Made by a program: the position numbers and the translations under genes. Of a stretch of 64,000 bases of DNA, positions 12,001 through 17,934 are shown one piece after another. Where the stretch lies: assembly GCA_900317865.1 (NCBI GenBank), contig ONIK01000002.1:1-64000 (forward strand), written 5' to 3'. The stretch is from an uncultured Methanobrevibacter sp. Lineage in GTDB: Archaea; Methanobacteriota; Methanobacteria; Methanobacteriales; Methanobacteriaceae. The notes beneath the pieces are model-generated. The model was not told the origin of the DNA. It ran no database searches and worked only from the letters and a program-made list of their open reading frames with translations. Positions within the stretch are counted from its first letter, which is position 1. The number at the start of each line of letters is the position of its first letter.

Positions 12001-12906
12001 AATATTCAAAGTCAAAGCGGAATCTTCACCATTGTAAATGCATATGTTTTCATTTAAGTTGGAAAAATCATATATGGAATAGTAAGACAAATCTTCATCC
12101 ATATAATTCTCTATGCTTACCTTGGTATGGCGGACTGCCTCCTCATAAATAGAATTCAATTGATGTAAATAGTCAGCAAATGGGAGTGTGCTGGTTAAAT
12201 CCATTTTTAAAATGGTTTTTAAATCAGATATTTTTGAAGGGGTGCTGGTTTTCAGCAAACAGCCTTTTTGTCTATTTATACGAGATATATACAGTGAAAA
12301 AGCGCTGGCATAAAAATTAAATATTGAACAATCCTGATTTTTAATAAAATATAAAACAGATTCTTTATCAATTTCAATTTTACAGCGTTTATATTTATTT
12401 GATTTTAGATTATGGAATTTTACATAATCACTTGCATTTAATTTAATATTTTTCCAATAATTTAAATCATTGTCATAATCAGAAGAATCCAAGTAATTTT
12501 TTACATCCTTATAATAAAAACTTAAATAATTTTCGATAGGAGCACTGTTTATATTATTGATTATTTCATAAAAATCATTTATTGATGAGTAACTGAATAT
12601 TAATGGGTGAATTATTGCTAAAATTGTCGATTTGTCAATATTTTTTAAAACAAGAAACTTATATAAAAAAATATTAGAGGTATTTTCAAATTTGAAATTA
12701 AAAAATGAATTTGTAATTTTTTCAATTTCTTCAGGTTTTAAATCAGAAACATCCTCAATTTGATAATTTACATCAGTATCAATAAAAAATACATTTGAAT
12801 CATCATCAAATTGGTAATTCAATAAATTTTTGGCATTATTAAAAATATCTTTTATTGAGTAATCGTTTATTAAATCAAATTTAAATTTAATTGTGCAATA
12901 ATTCAA
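1..12906 (-). CDS. Multimodular non-ribosomal peptide synthetase (3' end outside window)
   Basis: Peptide assembly-line enzyme; 4302 codons are visible and the frame is still open at base 1. The start is TTG (12906-12904): an in-frame TAA lies just upstream and AGGAGA (12915-12920) is 8 nt away. Domain order by motif, in residues: C1 1-335, A1 350-850, T1 Ser893, C2 (HHVIFDG near 1064), A2 (SGTTG near 1521), T2 Ser1901, C3 (HHIICDA near 2069), A3 (SGSTG near 2526), T3 Ser2908, C4 (HHIIFDA near 3076), A4 (SGTTG near 3534), T4 Ser3917, C5 (HHIIFDA near 4140, cut). Carrier serines sit in LGG(D/N)SL and recur every 1007-1009 residues. No epimerase, thioesterase or reductase domain is visible. The T domains need a phosphopantetheinyl transferase, which is not in the window. 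Pocket residues aligned by eye to GrsA 235-331 read DVETQAVYI (A2), DAETFGENF (A3) and DVQTCVVSS (A4); I cannot assign substrates. Large NRPSs are known in rumen Methanobrevibacter. Confidence 0.97.
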   Translation of the reverse strand, partial: MNYCTIKFKFDLINDYSIKDIFNNAKNLLNYQFDDDSNVFFIDTDVNYQIEDVSDLKPEEIEKITNSFFNFKFENTSNIFLYKFLVLKNIDKSTILAIIHPLIFSYSSINDFYEIINNINSAPIENYLSFYYKDVKNYLDSSDYDNDLNYWKNIKLNASDYVKFHNLKSNKYKRCKIEIDKESVLYFIKNQDCSIFNFYASAFSLYISRINRQKGCLLKTSTPSKISDLKTILKMDLTSTLPFADYLHQLNSIYEEAVRHTKVSIENYMDEDLSYYSIYDFSNLNENICIYNGEDSALTLNIYDNYLEIVYNADLFSDIYIQHMADNIKSMINNLVKFPDNLLNNMNILSDNEEKLLSNFCKGEYAEVNEDITISESFRQHALENPNAIAIDDGVNQVSYGELEKSSNSIANDLFENYNISQGSHVALMLPRTYHFPELVLALNKLGAAFIPIDLIYPVKRIKHMLDISEAECIVTTKDIASKLNLNVDIICIEDLNSSDDVDIDIKATAEDLFSIMFTSGTTGLPKGVMITNRQISGLIIAFKNIFYFSYGDLIGCYLSFSFIASYVIYPAFAFGGGCRIFNENEQKDIFSLIKILKEKPMNSLFLPPTIAIPVLESDDIKLDYLVLAGAKLKELSKKERNTQLINFYGTTEIIFGVTKVYDFKDIYDENLSIGRPITNTNVYILDEDSNQMPIGVPGEICVSSKYISPGYYNNPELTQEVFVDNPYSDSENNKIMYRTGDIGFYNFDGDIEIIGREDDQLSVRGFRIESGEILNIINNIPQIENVYLDAENDTLALYYTTNDEIDIDIIKGKLMDDLPSYMIPSLFMELEEIPLNMNGKIDKIRLKKMSKVNTEIDIEDEVLAGVVDAFKEVLDTDLVLVNDNFVELGGNSLSAMNLQILLREKFYVNISSQEIIELSTPNNISDYIKSHLKDSADTKIKYTFDERCSLSESQLNVYLDEITQDMGTKYNNPFIIEFKEKYSADQIRNTLNKLFDVHPILKGRIINKKDEMPSCIFDAKPEIQEGSLNDIQSFVRPFDFEKCLSKFLIIVEEDSTSLCIDIHHVIFDGSSTNILLNSLYSILEDKNVDFVDDGILREISFEENLSPDYMDEAKTFMFNMLADRDEVHELIHSTDSATESKYINTFDIDGNELTGFLQDHSITRNQFFSSVFAYTLSRFTGSSKVLFNILEDGRGHINHSQSVGMFVKTLPIIMDCKNQTVDSFLEYSSSLVNTVMKYDLYPFRLLANEFDLKFDVSFQYAHNLFSALLDKDEYGYSVNELEHDPEGDLTFFIFDVNEGKLGIRILYSDKFSNTFIETFTKTYMLILHEMLNVYKLEEINYIENDDLNLLDSFNQTEHDLKYDCVMDAFNRQLSENPDNILTLSEDANYTYSQIAHIVNGLNSLLKQHEVVSNDIVTVFVDRNHWILITALCCLSQGITYVPIDENHPDKRIEFMIRQSESKAIIVTDTFQKRVEKINDESNLNLNIINVSSLLDEVKISNHVDYVDSGVNDVACILYTSGTTGNPKAVQMTTLGILNLIEYYVESTGFKSDDVLGIFASVGFDVSLEQFASVFTGGSLTYVPNDIRLNISKLNDYFINYGVTHTLITTQIAKLFVDTVSETSLKYLQTAGEKLGSIIPPKNYTFNDVYGPTEANYITSIDVDKKLDDSSVGMLNWNTKAYILDNELRRVPLGAVGEIYLSGYQTTKGYFKNPNENKKALFQNPFDGKINGYNRMYKTGDLGRYLPDGSIAIIGRVDSQVKIRGNRVELSEIEQTIRCIEYIDDVTVQTIKIGSNNELVAYVVVPDFEGDIVEYIKDYMGQCKPEYMVPSFVVPIDKIPLNVNGKVNKRLLPTINVDTLRNEYVAPRNKLEKDIVEAFEEVFNQEKIGIYDDFTELGGDSLTAVKLLAILEDYNLSAGDILSLNTPQAIADNINENNVEFDLDVYSIDSGCPLNESQLNIYLDIVVNEKTDAYLLPTYMEFSNDYDLNEITYALNKMFEVHPILNMRISDEYDVPYLIRNSKPQIIVESDVDDDFIIEFLTRSFDLHDSLCRFLVIENDDSYDLYCAFHHIICDARSCAIFKENLMAILNGQTLEVDDSFLKVSAFSQHNQESELFIKAREFYDNMLVDCDESGVLLDSIGADRHGSAQIDLDLDCNIFLNQPHINENVLFTSVFAYTLSRFTGNDKALFNIIDNGRSRFNNYDAIGMYVNTLPILVDCSNRDISSFIEYMSSLVYEVQSYNYYPFRLLANEHDIDANILFQFIPEWIDNDDNNVREVYEKLGILGDMDDLNADLTFEVLKKGGEYYLNAIYCDKYSGDFINHFIQSYKLILHGILNANKLNEINYASNEDIRLLNDYNNTEHDLIYCDILDAFNDNLAKCPDSTLVSMDNREYTYGEGAYLGDKIAKQLMSLGVDSQDCVPFLTERSEYYMFSVLGILSMGGVYVPLDDTLPDERIKFMLNDTNACVVIVSDSTYKRAIALIDDLNNENVVLLNISDILKENIDSISSLPVVYGDIAGILYTSGSTGVPKGVKVTRMAILNVAEYYADTYGLCSNDVYALYPSIGFDAGCESLFKAIYTGACLSIVPEDIRYNMRELNNYFIKQNVTHTIITTQVGKLFMERIEDTSLDYLFVGGEKLGEFPSPANYQLVDEYGPTEANNFVSSINNSKKIDSSSIGRLNYNTKAYVLDDNQRRVPLGAVGELYLAGYQIAEGYLNRDDETKESFLKNPFDDGEEYSVIYRTGDMVRFLPDGSLAIIGRQDGQVKIRGNRVELSEVESTIRNIDFVEDITVQTIKNGNNNELVAYVVISADMEDNILRDVIYDYVNEHKPEFMVPSFVIKLDEIPLNVNGKVDKRALPKVDFDSLSAEYVAPTNKTERDVVEAFQKVFGQENIGIYDDFIRLGGDSLTAIRLLSYLEEYNITVADILSLHTPYAIAKNINKSDMKFDLDIYSLDSGCPLNESQLNVYLDIIANDKKDSYLIPLHMNISDKYNINDIKDALDIMLDVHPILGMCISDDFNVPYLIKESKPSVIVESDIDDDFINNFLVKPFDLYDSLCRFLIVKNDDGFSLFAAFHHIIFDALSNTIFKQDLQSILEGNAVDLDDSFLEVSAFSQQIVETSAFVKADEFYESMLVDVEEAGELLDSVLSDGPGSVLIDLDLDQDIVNSFLDKHNVSVNLLFSGAFAYTLSKFVGSEKVLFNIVENGRDRFANYNSIGMFVNTLPLLVDCENQDIDSFMNHMFDRVYGVMRYNYYPFRLLANKYDINSNIIFQFIPEWIKDNSNFEDVYDNDLLSDMDDVIADLTAIIIQRDNEYILSILYSDKYSRDFINHFVESYKLILQCMLNSDDLSDISYISNEDLVLLDEINNTSHDLYYHDVLDAFNDNLSKYPNNKLALGDNVSYTYAESAFLIDKIQKLLNENNIGVNDTVSVFVERNHWILLSNLAVLSVGASYVPIDENHPINRIKYMVEKSGAKAIITTNHFQNHVDELIKELDSKPTVINVSSLSENVGELNSLTYHNPTHNDVACILFTSGTTGNPKAVQVGRHSIANMVSYYQHNSNFTSDNVYGVFASVGFDVSLQHYVALLTGGSVIWIPNDIKLNIRKLNEYFIKHGVTHTIITTQVSKLFTQSIDNTSLQNLCAVGEKLGAVTPPENYEFIDVYGPTEATSSMTSINVRDKIDASSVGGPDWNTKIYVLDSQQRRVPFGAVGELYISGYQVSKGYLNNPEANRKAFFNNPFDGEIQGYETMYKTGDIVHLLPDGTIGFIGRNDSQVKIRGNRVELSEIESAIREIDYVSDITVQTIKHDENNEIVAYVVVNNDLDEMELKNSICDYVSKYKPEYMVPSFVIKLDTIPLNVNGKVDKRALPEVDRDSLSAEYVAPRDKNEKEIVEAFEKAFDLDRISIYDDFIRLGGDSLIAIKLLNYIESDDITMADIFTFRTPEAIAKNMSEFSFDLDIYSLEEGCPLNSAQINVFGDVIGYNKVNAYHIPVYIPISKKYGLEKILDSLDVILDMHPILSMHLIERYEENDNNIPKMDVLKDLIKTAQKFGMKKIMNIVKNYGIMNVKGLYKMLKTLIKIFGGDYPYLVKGEKPPILVKSKLDKDILIDFFAESFDLYNYLSKFMIVESEESYYLFYMAHHIIFDAISAGIFKHELLILLDGGSIDFDDTFLKTSAFTHQIKNTEKFDEAREFYHSFLSDLDDVGILLEDQPSAEGYNHSSYDLKFDKVAFKSFLRNAEISENVLFTGIFSYALSQFVNGNKVIFTIVENGRDRFNENFIGMTSNVMPMVIDCKYQSISSFM

Positions 12907-13070
12907 GAAAAAATCTCCTATTTAATATATTAATAAATATATAATATATAATATTTATCACTTTTTTTAAAATATATTATTGTTCTGATTTAAAATAATT
13001 TTTGGAAGTAAATTATGTAATTCAAATATTTAATATATGATAACAATAGAAATATATTATAAGAAATTTA

Positions 13071-13172
13071 ATGAATATGATTATTGATATTTCAAAATCT
13101 AAACAAATGTATAAATTTGAAAATTATATTTTAAAAGCACGGGACAATGGAAATTTCACAATTGATGAATAA
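13071..13172 (+). CDS. Possible 33-aa small protein or gene remnant
   Basis: Short frame from ATG 13071 (alternative ATG 13077) to TAA 13170-13172. It is charged and amphipathic (begins MNMIIDISKSK) with no recognised motif and no clear ribosome binding site. A hairpin with a T-run follows 13 nt later, which suggests that a short transcript ends here. It could equally be the remnant of a larger gene. Confidence 0.25.
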   Translation: MNMIIDISKSKQMYKFENYILKARDNGNFTIDE

Positions 13173-13185
13173 AAATATGAAACTA

Positions 13186-13213
13186 TTCCAAAAACAGTCT
13201 GTTTTTTTTGGAA
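13186..13213 (+). terminator. Hairpin with T-run after the small frame
   Basis: Imperfect inverted repeat TTCCAAAAACAG / CTGTTTTTTTTGGAA with a perfect AAACAG-T-CTGTTT core. The right arm contains eight consecutive T, as expected for an intrinsic or archaeal T-rich terminator. Confidence 0.45.
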
Positions 13214-13259
13214 TTTAATATTTTTAACATTTTAGCATTAATTTAATGAGAATCCAAAA

Positions 13260-15554
13260 ATGTCAATGTTTAGTGGTGAGCAAATGCTAGCGAAAAAAAT
13301 GATAAGAGACATATGCAAACACAAAACTCAATTCATATCTATTTTTTTAATGGCATTTTTAGGAGTTTTTCTTTTTACCGGTATCAGCAGCGAATACATG
13401 GGTTATGAAGCTGATATAAATGATTATTATGAAGAAACCAACCTTGCTGATGGTTGGATTTATTCACCTTTTCTGAATGATTTGTTTCTATATCAAGTTG
13501 ATGTTTTGGGTCCAACTACACAAATGGAAAGGCAATTGGTTGTTGATTCGGTAGCGGACTTTGAAAATGAGCCCGAAATTACGCTGCACTTTGTTGAAAA
13601 CAATACCATATCAAAATTTTATTTATTGGAAGGCGAACCATTAGATATTAATGACAGTAATGGTGTATGGCTTGATAAAAACTTTGCTGATGCCAAAGGA
13701 TTGAAAATTGGAGACCATATAAGCTTTGAAAGTCATGGAAAAAAAATTGATAAGGAAATTAAAGGATTAGGATGTTCGCCGGAATATGTTTATCAGTCAT
13801 CATCTTATTCAGTAATTCCTGATCACAACAAAATAGGATATGCTTATATGTCTTATAAAGCATTTCCTGATAATAATATTTCATATAATGTTTTAAATGT
13901 TAAATTTGATGGTTCTCCAGCTACATTTTCTAAATTGTTAGATTTTCGTTTAAATGGTTATTATAGTACATTTGTTCAACAGTCAGATCATCCAAGTGTT
14001 CATCAGTTTTCAGAATCTATTGCCAATCATAAAATGATGGCTAGTATTTTCCCTGTTGTATTCATCATTGTTACTCTCTTAATCCTTTTGACGACAATGA
14101 CTCGGGTTATCATGCATCAAAGAACACAAATTGGTATATTGAAAGCTAATGGATTTAAAAACAGTACAATAATTCTGCATTATATATCCTATGGGTTCTG
14201 GATAGTTTTATTAGGTTCCATTTTAGGTTTGTTTTTAGGGCCAAGGATGATACCTCAATTATTTTATCCTTCAATGTCCGAATCATTTGTACTGCCTTCA
14301 TTTGGTCCTGGTTGGGATATGTCATTTATAATTTTAATAATTTTTATGAGCATATTTTCAATTGCAGTTTCATATTATTCAGTTTCAAAAATTTCAAATG
14401 AAAAACCTTCAGAGTCTATTAGGCCTAAAGCACCTAAGGTATCAACTTCAGGATTCCTTGAGAGATTAAATATTTGGAAAAGATTATCATTCAATTTCCG
14501 CTGGAATTATAGGGATGCTAAAAGAAATAAAGTGAGAAGCCTAATGACCATTATTGGAGTTATGGGTTGTTCTGCACTTTTAATTGGTGCATTTGGATTA
14601 TACGATGGGATGAACGATGTAAAATCATGGGAATATGGTCAAATTAATCATTATGAATCTAAATTAATTGTCGATGACAACACATCAGTATCACAAATTG
14701 ATGCAGCTGTCAGTGATGTTAATGGAGATAAAATAATGCAAGAAAGCATTGAAATTGAATCTGGCGAAACGAAAAAATTAGGATCGCTTCTGGTTTTAAA
14801 TGGTACGGATTTAATAACGCCAACGGATATTAATAAGAATAAAATAGAAATCGGAAATGATGAAGTTTCAATTTCGCAAAAAATGGCAGAAACATTAAAT
14901 GTAAGTATTGGTGATACCGTTAAATGGCACATTATGGGATCAGACAAATGGATTGATACAAGAATTGACGGAATCCATGTAGACCCAATATTACAAGGTT
15001 TTATCATGTCTCCAAATAAATTGAGTGAGTTGGGTTTGAATTACACTCCAAATAGTGTCATAACTTCAGAACATGTTGATAAAATATATGATGGTTTTAA
15101 ATCAACCACTACTCTTGAGAATATTGAAAGTGATTGGGACAAAATGACCGAAACCGTATGGCTAATCATTTATGTATTATCATTATTTGCTTCTATTTTA
15201 GCAGTCATCGTTTTGTATAATTTAGGATTACTCTCATTTACAGAAATTGAAAGAGAAATTGCAACGCTTAAAGTATTAGGATTTAAAACCAGGGAATTAA
15301 GAAGATTGCTATTAACACAAAACCTAATTTTTACAGCCATCGGATTTATATTAGGTGTCCCTTTAGGAATGTATCTGCTAAATATAATGTGGGCATCTTC
15401 TGATACTTCATTTTATATAATCCCTTCATTATCTATTACAAATCTATTAATATCCGGGGCAATTACATTTTTCATATCAATATGTGTAAACTTATTGTTT
15501 TCAAATAAAATCAAGAATCTGGACATGGTCGAATCACTAAAATCCGGCGAATAA
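13260..15554 (+). CDS. FtsX/MacB-type ABC transporter permease, duplicated domain
   Basis: Integral membrane subunit of the FtsX-like (DUF214) class. Architecture: TM helix about residues 20-42, extracytoplasmic domain 45-250, three TM helices about 262-385, then a second copy with a TM near 430-450, a second outer domain and three TM helices about 640-755. The second copy carries the typical EIATLKVLGFKTREL cytoplasmic segment. Such permeases work with an ATPase of the LolD/MacB type, but none is encoded in the window. ATG 13260 is the longest start; ATG 13284 has a better site (GGTGAG at 13275) and gives an N-terminus that begins MLAKKMIRD, so it may be the true start. It is transcribed divergently from the NRPS, so export of the peptide is possible but unproven. 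Confidence 0.9.
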   Translation: MSMFSGEQMLAKKMIRDICKHKTQFISIFLMAFLGVFLFTGISSEYMGYEADINDYYEETNLADGWIYSPFLNDLFLYQVDVLGPTTQMERQLVVDSVADFENEPEITLHFVENNTISKFYLLEGEPLDINDSNGVWLDKNFADAKGLKIGDHISFESHGKKIDKEIKGLGCSPEYVYQSSSYSVIPDHNKIGYAYMSYKAFPDNNISYNVLNVKFDGSPATFSKLLDFRLNGYYSTFVQQSDHPSVHQFSESIANHKMMASIFPVVFIIVTLLILLTTMTRVIMHQRTQIGILKANGFKNSTIILHYISYGFWIVLLGSILGLFLGPRMIPQLFYPSMSESFVLPSFGPGWDMSFIILIIFMSIFSIAVSYYSVSKISNEKPSESIRPKAPKVSTSGFLERLNIWKRLSFNFRWNYRDAKRNKVRSLMTIIGVMGCSALLIGAFGLYDGMNDVKSWEYGQINHYESKLIVDDNTSVSQIDAAVSDVNGDKIMQESIEIESGETKKLGSLLVLNGTDLITPTDINKNKIEIGNDEVSISQKMAETLNVSIGDTVKWHIMGSDKWIDTRIDGIHVDPILQGFIMSPNKLSELGLNYTPNSVITSEHVDKIYDGFKSTTTLENIESDWDKMTETVWLIIYVLSLFASILAVIVLYNLGLLSFTEIEREIATLKVLGFKTRELRRLLLTQNLIFTAIGFILGVPLGMYLLNIMWASSDTSFYIIPSLSITNLLISGAITFFISICVNLLFSNKIKNLDMVESLKSGE

Positions 15555-15702
15555 ACTTCACTTTCTTCATTAGTAGCTATTAAAAATAGTTTTTCGATGA
15601 AATATTATTTGTAAATTAGACTCTCTTTAAATTCTAAGTCTATTTCTCAAAAGTTTCATTAAATTGAAGATTGTTTTAAAATATTTTTAAAAAGAGAGTA
15701 GT

Positions 15703-15736
15703 TGGTGTTTATTGGTTGAGGAGATAATAAACACCA
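15703..15736. other. Strong intergenic hairpin with SD-like loop
   Basis: Perfect 11-bp inverted repeat, TGGTGTTTATT (15703-15713) and AATAAACACCA (15726-15736), with a 12-nt loop containing GAGGAG. A T7 run follows on the plus strand (15741-15747) and a CTCTTTTT run on the minus strand. It could be a terminator for the permease transcript, although it lies about 150 nt after the stop, or part of an untranslated RNA. Confidence 0.6.
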
Positions 15737-15932
15737 TGACTTTTTTTGGAAAATTTTGGCAGAATTTTTTCCGTTTTTTTGAATTAGAAAATTGTGAGAA
15801 ACTAATTCAAATAATTTAATTTTGGAGATTGTATTATTATTGACTAATAATGTTTTAAGCAATGTGTTTAGAAACTTTCACATCACTATTTAATAATGTT
15901 GTAAGAAGTAGTATATAAATGTTTCGTTATTT

Positions 15933-15948
15933 TTTAGGTTTACCTAAA
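15933..15948. promoter_or_regulatory. DtxR/IdeR-like palindrome (TTTAGG-N4-CCTAAA)
   Basis: Perfect palindrome TTTAGGT-TT-ACCTAAA. TTAGG-N4-CCTAA resembles operators of DtxR/IdeR metal-dependent repressors. A TATA element (TATATAAAT, 15912-15920) lies just upstream, so a plus-strand start would fall on the palindrome. The same half-sites with the same 4-nt spacing recur at 46312-46327. The likely target is the 4Fe-4S protein at 16043. Confidence 0.55.
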
Positions 15949-16042
15949 TATTTTGGAAGAATTTCGTTGAAAAAATAACTATTGTTATAAATAATTGGGC
16001 TTACATCATATTTAAATATAACGATAGATATAAAATCAATTA

Positions 16043-16711
16043 ATGTTTGATGAAGATTTTTTAAAACATTATTTAATTAATGAGGGTATTTCAAAAGTCG
16101 GATATACTAAAGTTAGTGTTGATGATTTCTCCAATTTGAACTATGGGATTTCACTAGTTCTGAAATTACCAAAAGAAGCTATTGAAGCTTTGCTTAACGA
16201 TGAATTTAAGGAATATTGGAAAATATTTCACAAACAGATCGATAAATTAACCGAAATTGCATTGAATACTGAAAAATTAATTAAGGATAATGGGTATGAT
16301 GCATTTGCATTGACAATGCAGAGAAATGAATGTGATATGGAAAAGTTACTTTCAAAACTGCCCTATAAAACTCTTGCAACATCATCTGGTTTGGGATGGG
16401 TTGGAAGATCTGCTCTTTTTGTCTGTGAAGAGTATGGTTCTGCAGTTGCACTTTCAGGTATTTTGACAGATATGCCTTTAAAAATAGCTGAGCCCATAAC
16501 AGATTCCTATTGCGATGACTGTGAGGAATGTCAAAAAGCATGTCCTGTTGATGCAATTAATCCTACAAAATGGAATTCAAGACTTAACCGCAGTGATATA
16601 ATTGATATTGATGTCTGCAGTCAATATGTAATTGACCAATTTAAAGCAGGTTTGGGCTGCAGCAAGTGTTTATGTAATTGCAGATTAACGCAGGAATACT
16701 ATAATAAATAA
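16043..16711 (+). CDS. 4Fe-4S double-cluster protein, QueG-like
   Basis: 222-aa iron-sulfur protein. The C-terminal third carries CDDCEECQKACP (about residues 157-168), a CxxCxxCxxxCP cluster site, and a second cysteine group CSKCLCNC near 210-217, the pattern of the double-cluster domain in epoxyqueuosine-reductase-like proteins. At 222 aa it is much shorter than true QueG (about 350-380 aa), so the enzymatic assignment is not secure; electron transfer or a corrinoid-linked role is possible. A second TATA-like stretch (16009-16020) about 29 nt before the ATG suggests a leaderless start, while the upstream TATA and metal-box palindrome (15912-15948) suggest metal control. Confidence 0.85.
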   Translation: MFDEDFLKHYLINEGISKVGYTKVSVDDFSNLNYGISLVLKLPKEAIEALLNDEFKEYWKIFHKQIDKLTEIALNTEKLIKDNGYDAFALTMQRNECDMEKLLSKLPYKTLATSSGLGWVGRSALFVCEEYGSAVALSGILTDMPLKIAEPITDSYCDDCEECQKACPVDAINPTKWNSRLNRSDIIDIDVCSQYVIDQFKAGLGCSKCLCNCRLTQEYYNK

Positions 16712-16862
16712 TTTTTCCGAATAATTGTTTTTTGTTTCTTTTTTTAAATTTTGATTTGATTCTATTTGGAATCACAATTTTTTTACTAATAATTTAAACA
16801 CAACTTATATATATGAGAGTTTACAAATATGTTAAACACAAGATGTATACGGAGGCAATATC

Positions 16863-17453
16863 ATGAATAGTGAAAAAGTTGATGTAATATTTTTACTTGA
16901 CAGAAGCGGTTCAATGCACGGTTCAGTAAATGATACGATAGGAGGTTTTAATGCATATCTTGAAGAACAAAAGGCAAATGAATTCGATACCAAAGTAACA
17001 ACAATTCTTTTTGACCATGGATATGAAGTTCTCTACAAAAGAAAAGATATTGATGAAGTTAAACCACTAACCCATAATGAATATTTTGTAAGAGGATCAA
17101 CTGCGCTTCTTGATGCGATTGGAAGAACAATAACAACAATGGAAAGAGAAATCGATAATCCTGTATTATTTGTAATAACAACTGACGGATATGAGAATTC
17201 ATCAAGGGAGTATAGTAAAAATCAAATTAAAAACATGATAGGTAATCTCAACTGGGAATTCATATATCTTGGTGCTGACATAGACTCTTTTGGAGAAGCG
17301 GCTCATTTGGGAATTAGAAGAGATCGTGTTGCTAATTATGAAAAGTCTTCAGAAGGAATTAGGAAGATGTATACTTCAATTAGCTGTGCAACAGATTCTA
17401 TGCATATGGATAAATCTTTATCTGCAGAATGGAAAAAATCTCTCGAAGAATGA
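16863..17453 (+). CDS. VWA-domain protein (TerY-like)
   Basis: 196-aa cytoplasmic von Willebrand factor A domain with an intact MIDAS: DRSGSM (residues 13-18), the Thr in RGSTALLDA (about 80) and TTDGYEN (about 105). These bind a divalent metal and a partner protein. It has a strong ribosome binding site, GGAGG at 16852-16856, and a TATA at about 16806-16814. Stand-alone VWA proteins of this kind occur near stress or tellurite-type genes; a TelA homolog lies 14 kb away in this window but not in the same operon. The partner is unknown. Confidence 0.88.
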   Translation: MNSEKVDVIFLLDRSGSMHGSVNDTIGGFNAYLEEQKANEFDTKVTTILFDHGYEVLYKRKDIDEVKPLTHNEYFVRGSTALLDAIGRTITTMEREIDNPVLFVITTDGYENSSREYSKNQIKNMIGNLNWEFIYLGADIDSFGEAAHLGIRRDRVANYEKSSEGIRKMYTSISCATDSMHMDKSLSAEWKKSLEE

Positions 17454-17571
17454 AATATTTTTTCATCACCTTTTTTTTTAACTTTTTTTTAAATTAATAT
17501 TTCTCAAAAATATTAAATATTATTGAAAATAATATTATTACTATCTAATTCATTTTTTTTATGGTGGAAAA

Positions 17572-17916
17572 ATGGCTGATAAAAAATTATTAAATGATTA
17601 CACTAAAGAAGAAGTAGCTGAATTTTCTGCATTAGAAAAGGAAGCATATGAAAAAGCAAAACAATTAAATAAAGAGTTTATTCATATTGAAAGTCTTTTG
17701 GGAGAGTTAACTGAACACTGGAAGGAATATTTTATTTTCCTGGAAGACCAAAAAATTTCAAAAATATGTGAGTTTTATGGAGATAAAACTGCTCCATTTG
17801 ATGATGAATTACGTGAAGTAATTGCAGCTAACCTTAAAAGTTCATTAAATAGTGTTCACAAAGCTGTAAATTACAATACTAAAAAAATTGATGTAGGAAG
17901 AATAATTGATAGATAA
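17572..17916 (+). CDS. Conserved-looking small helical protein, function unknown
   Basis: 114 aa, soluble, charged and predicted mostly alpha-helical (EEVAEFSALEKEAYEKAKQL near the N-terminus). No catalytic motif or membrane segment is seen. It starts at ATG 17572 after GGTGG (17562-17566). It is probably its own transcript, since a perfect 9-bp hairpin right at the stop ends it. I do not recognise the family. Confidence 0.75.
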   Translation: MADKKLLNDYTKEEVAEFSALEKEAYEKAKQLNKEFIHIESLLGELTEHWKEYFIFLEDQKISKICEFYGDKTAPFDDELREVIAANLKSSLNSVHKAVNYNTKKIDVGRIIDR

Positions 17917-17934
17917 GTGTTATATTAACACTTA
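17914..17934. terminator. Bidirectional hairpin between convergent genes
   Basis: Perfect 9-bp inverted repeat TAAGTGTTA-TAT-TAACACTTA spanning the stop of the 17572 gene and the 3' end of the convergent PAP2-like gene. Confidence 0.6.

Larger units (their letters stand above)
12907..13259. other. Divergent intergenic region between NRPS and permease
   Basis: About 350 bp, very AT-rich, holding the NRPS promoter (TATA-like stretches around 12925-12955 on the minus strand), one doubtful 33-codon frame and a terminator-like hairpin. I see no other gene. Confidence 0.6.

Noticed and set aside
14651..15007. 118-codon minus-strand frame inside the permease gene
   Set aside because: Shadow of a strong membrane-protein gene; no start signal and no conserved feature.
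15659..15862. 67-codon minus-strand frame
   Set aside because: It covers the 15703 hairpin, has no ribosome binding site and no recognisable protein features. A minus-strand RNA from the TATA near 15915 remains possible.
15899..15920. TTGTAAGAAGTA as another MarR-type operator
   Set aside because: Only one half-site is present; no second arm.
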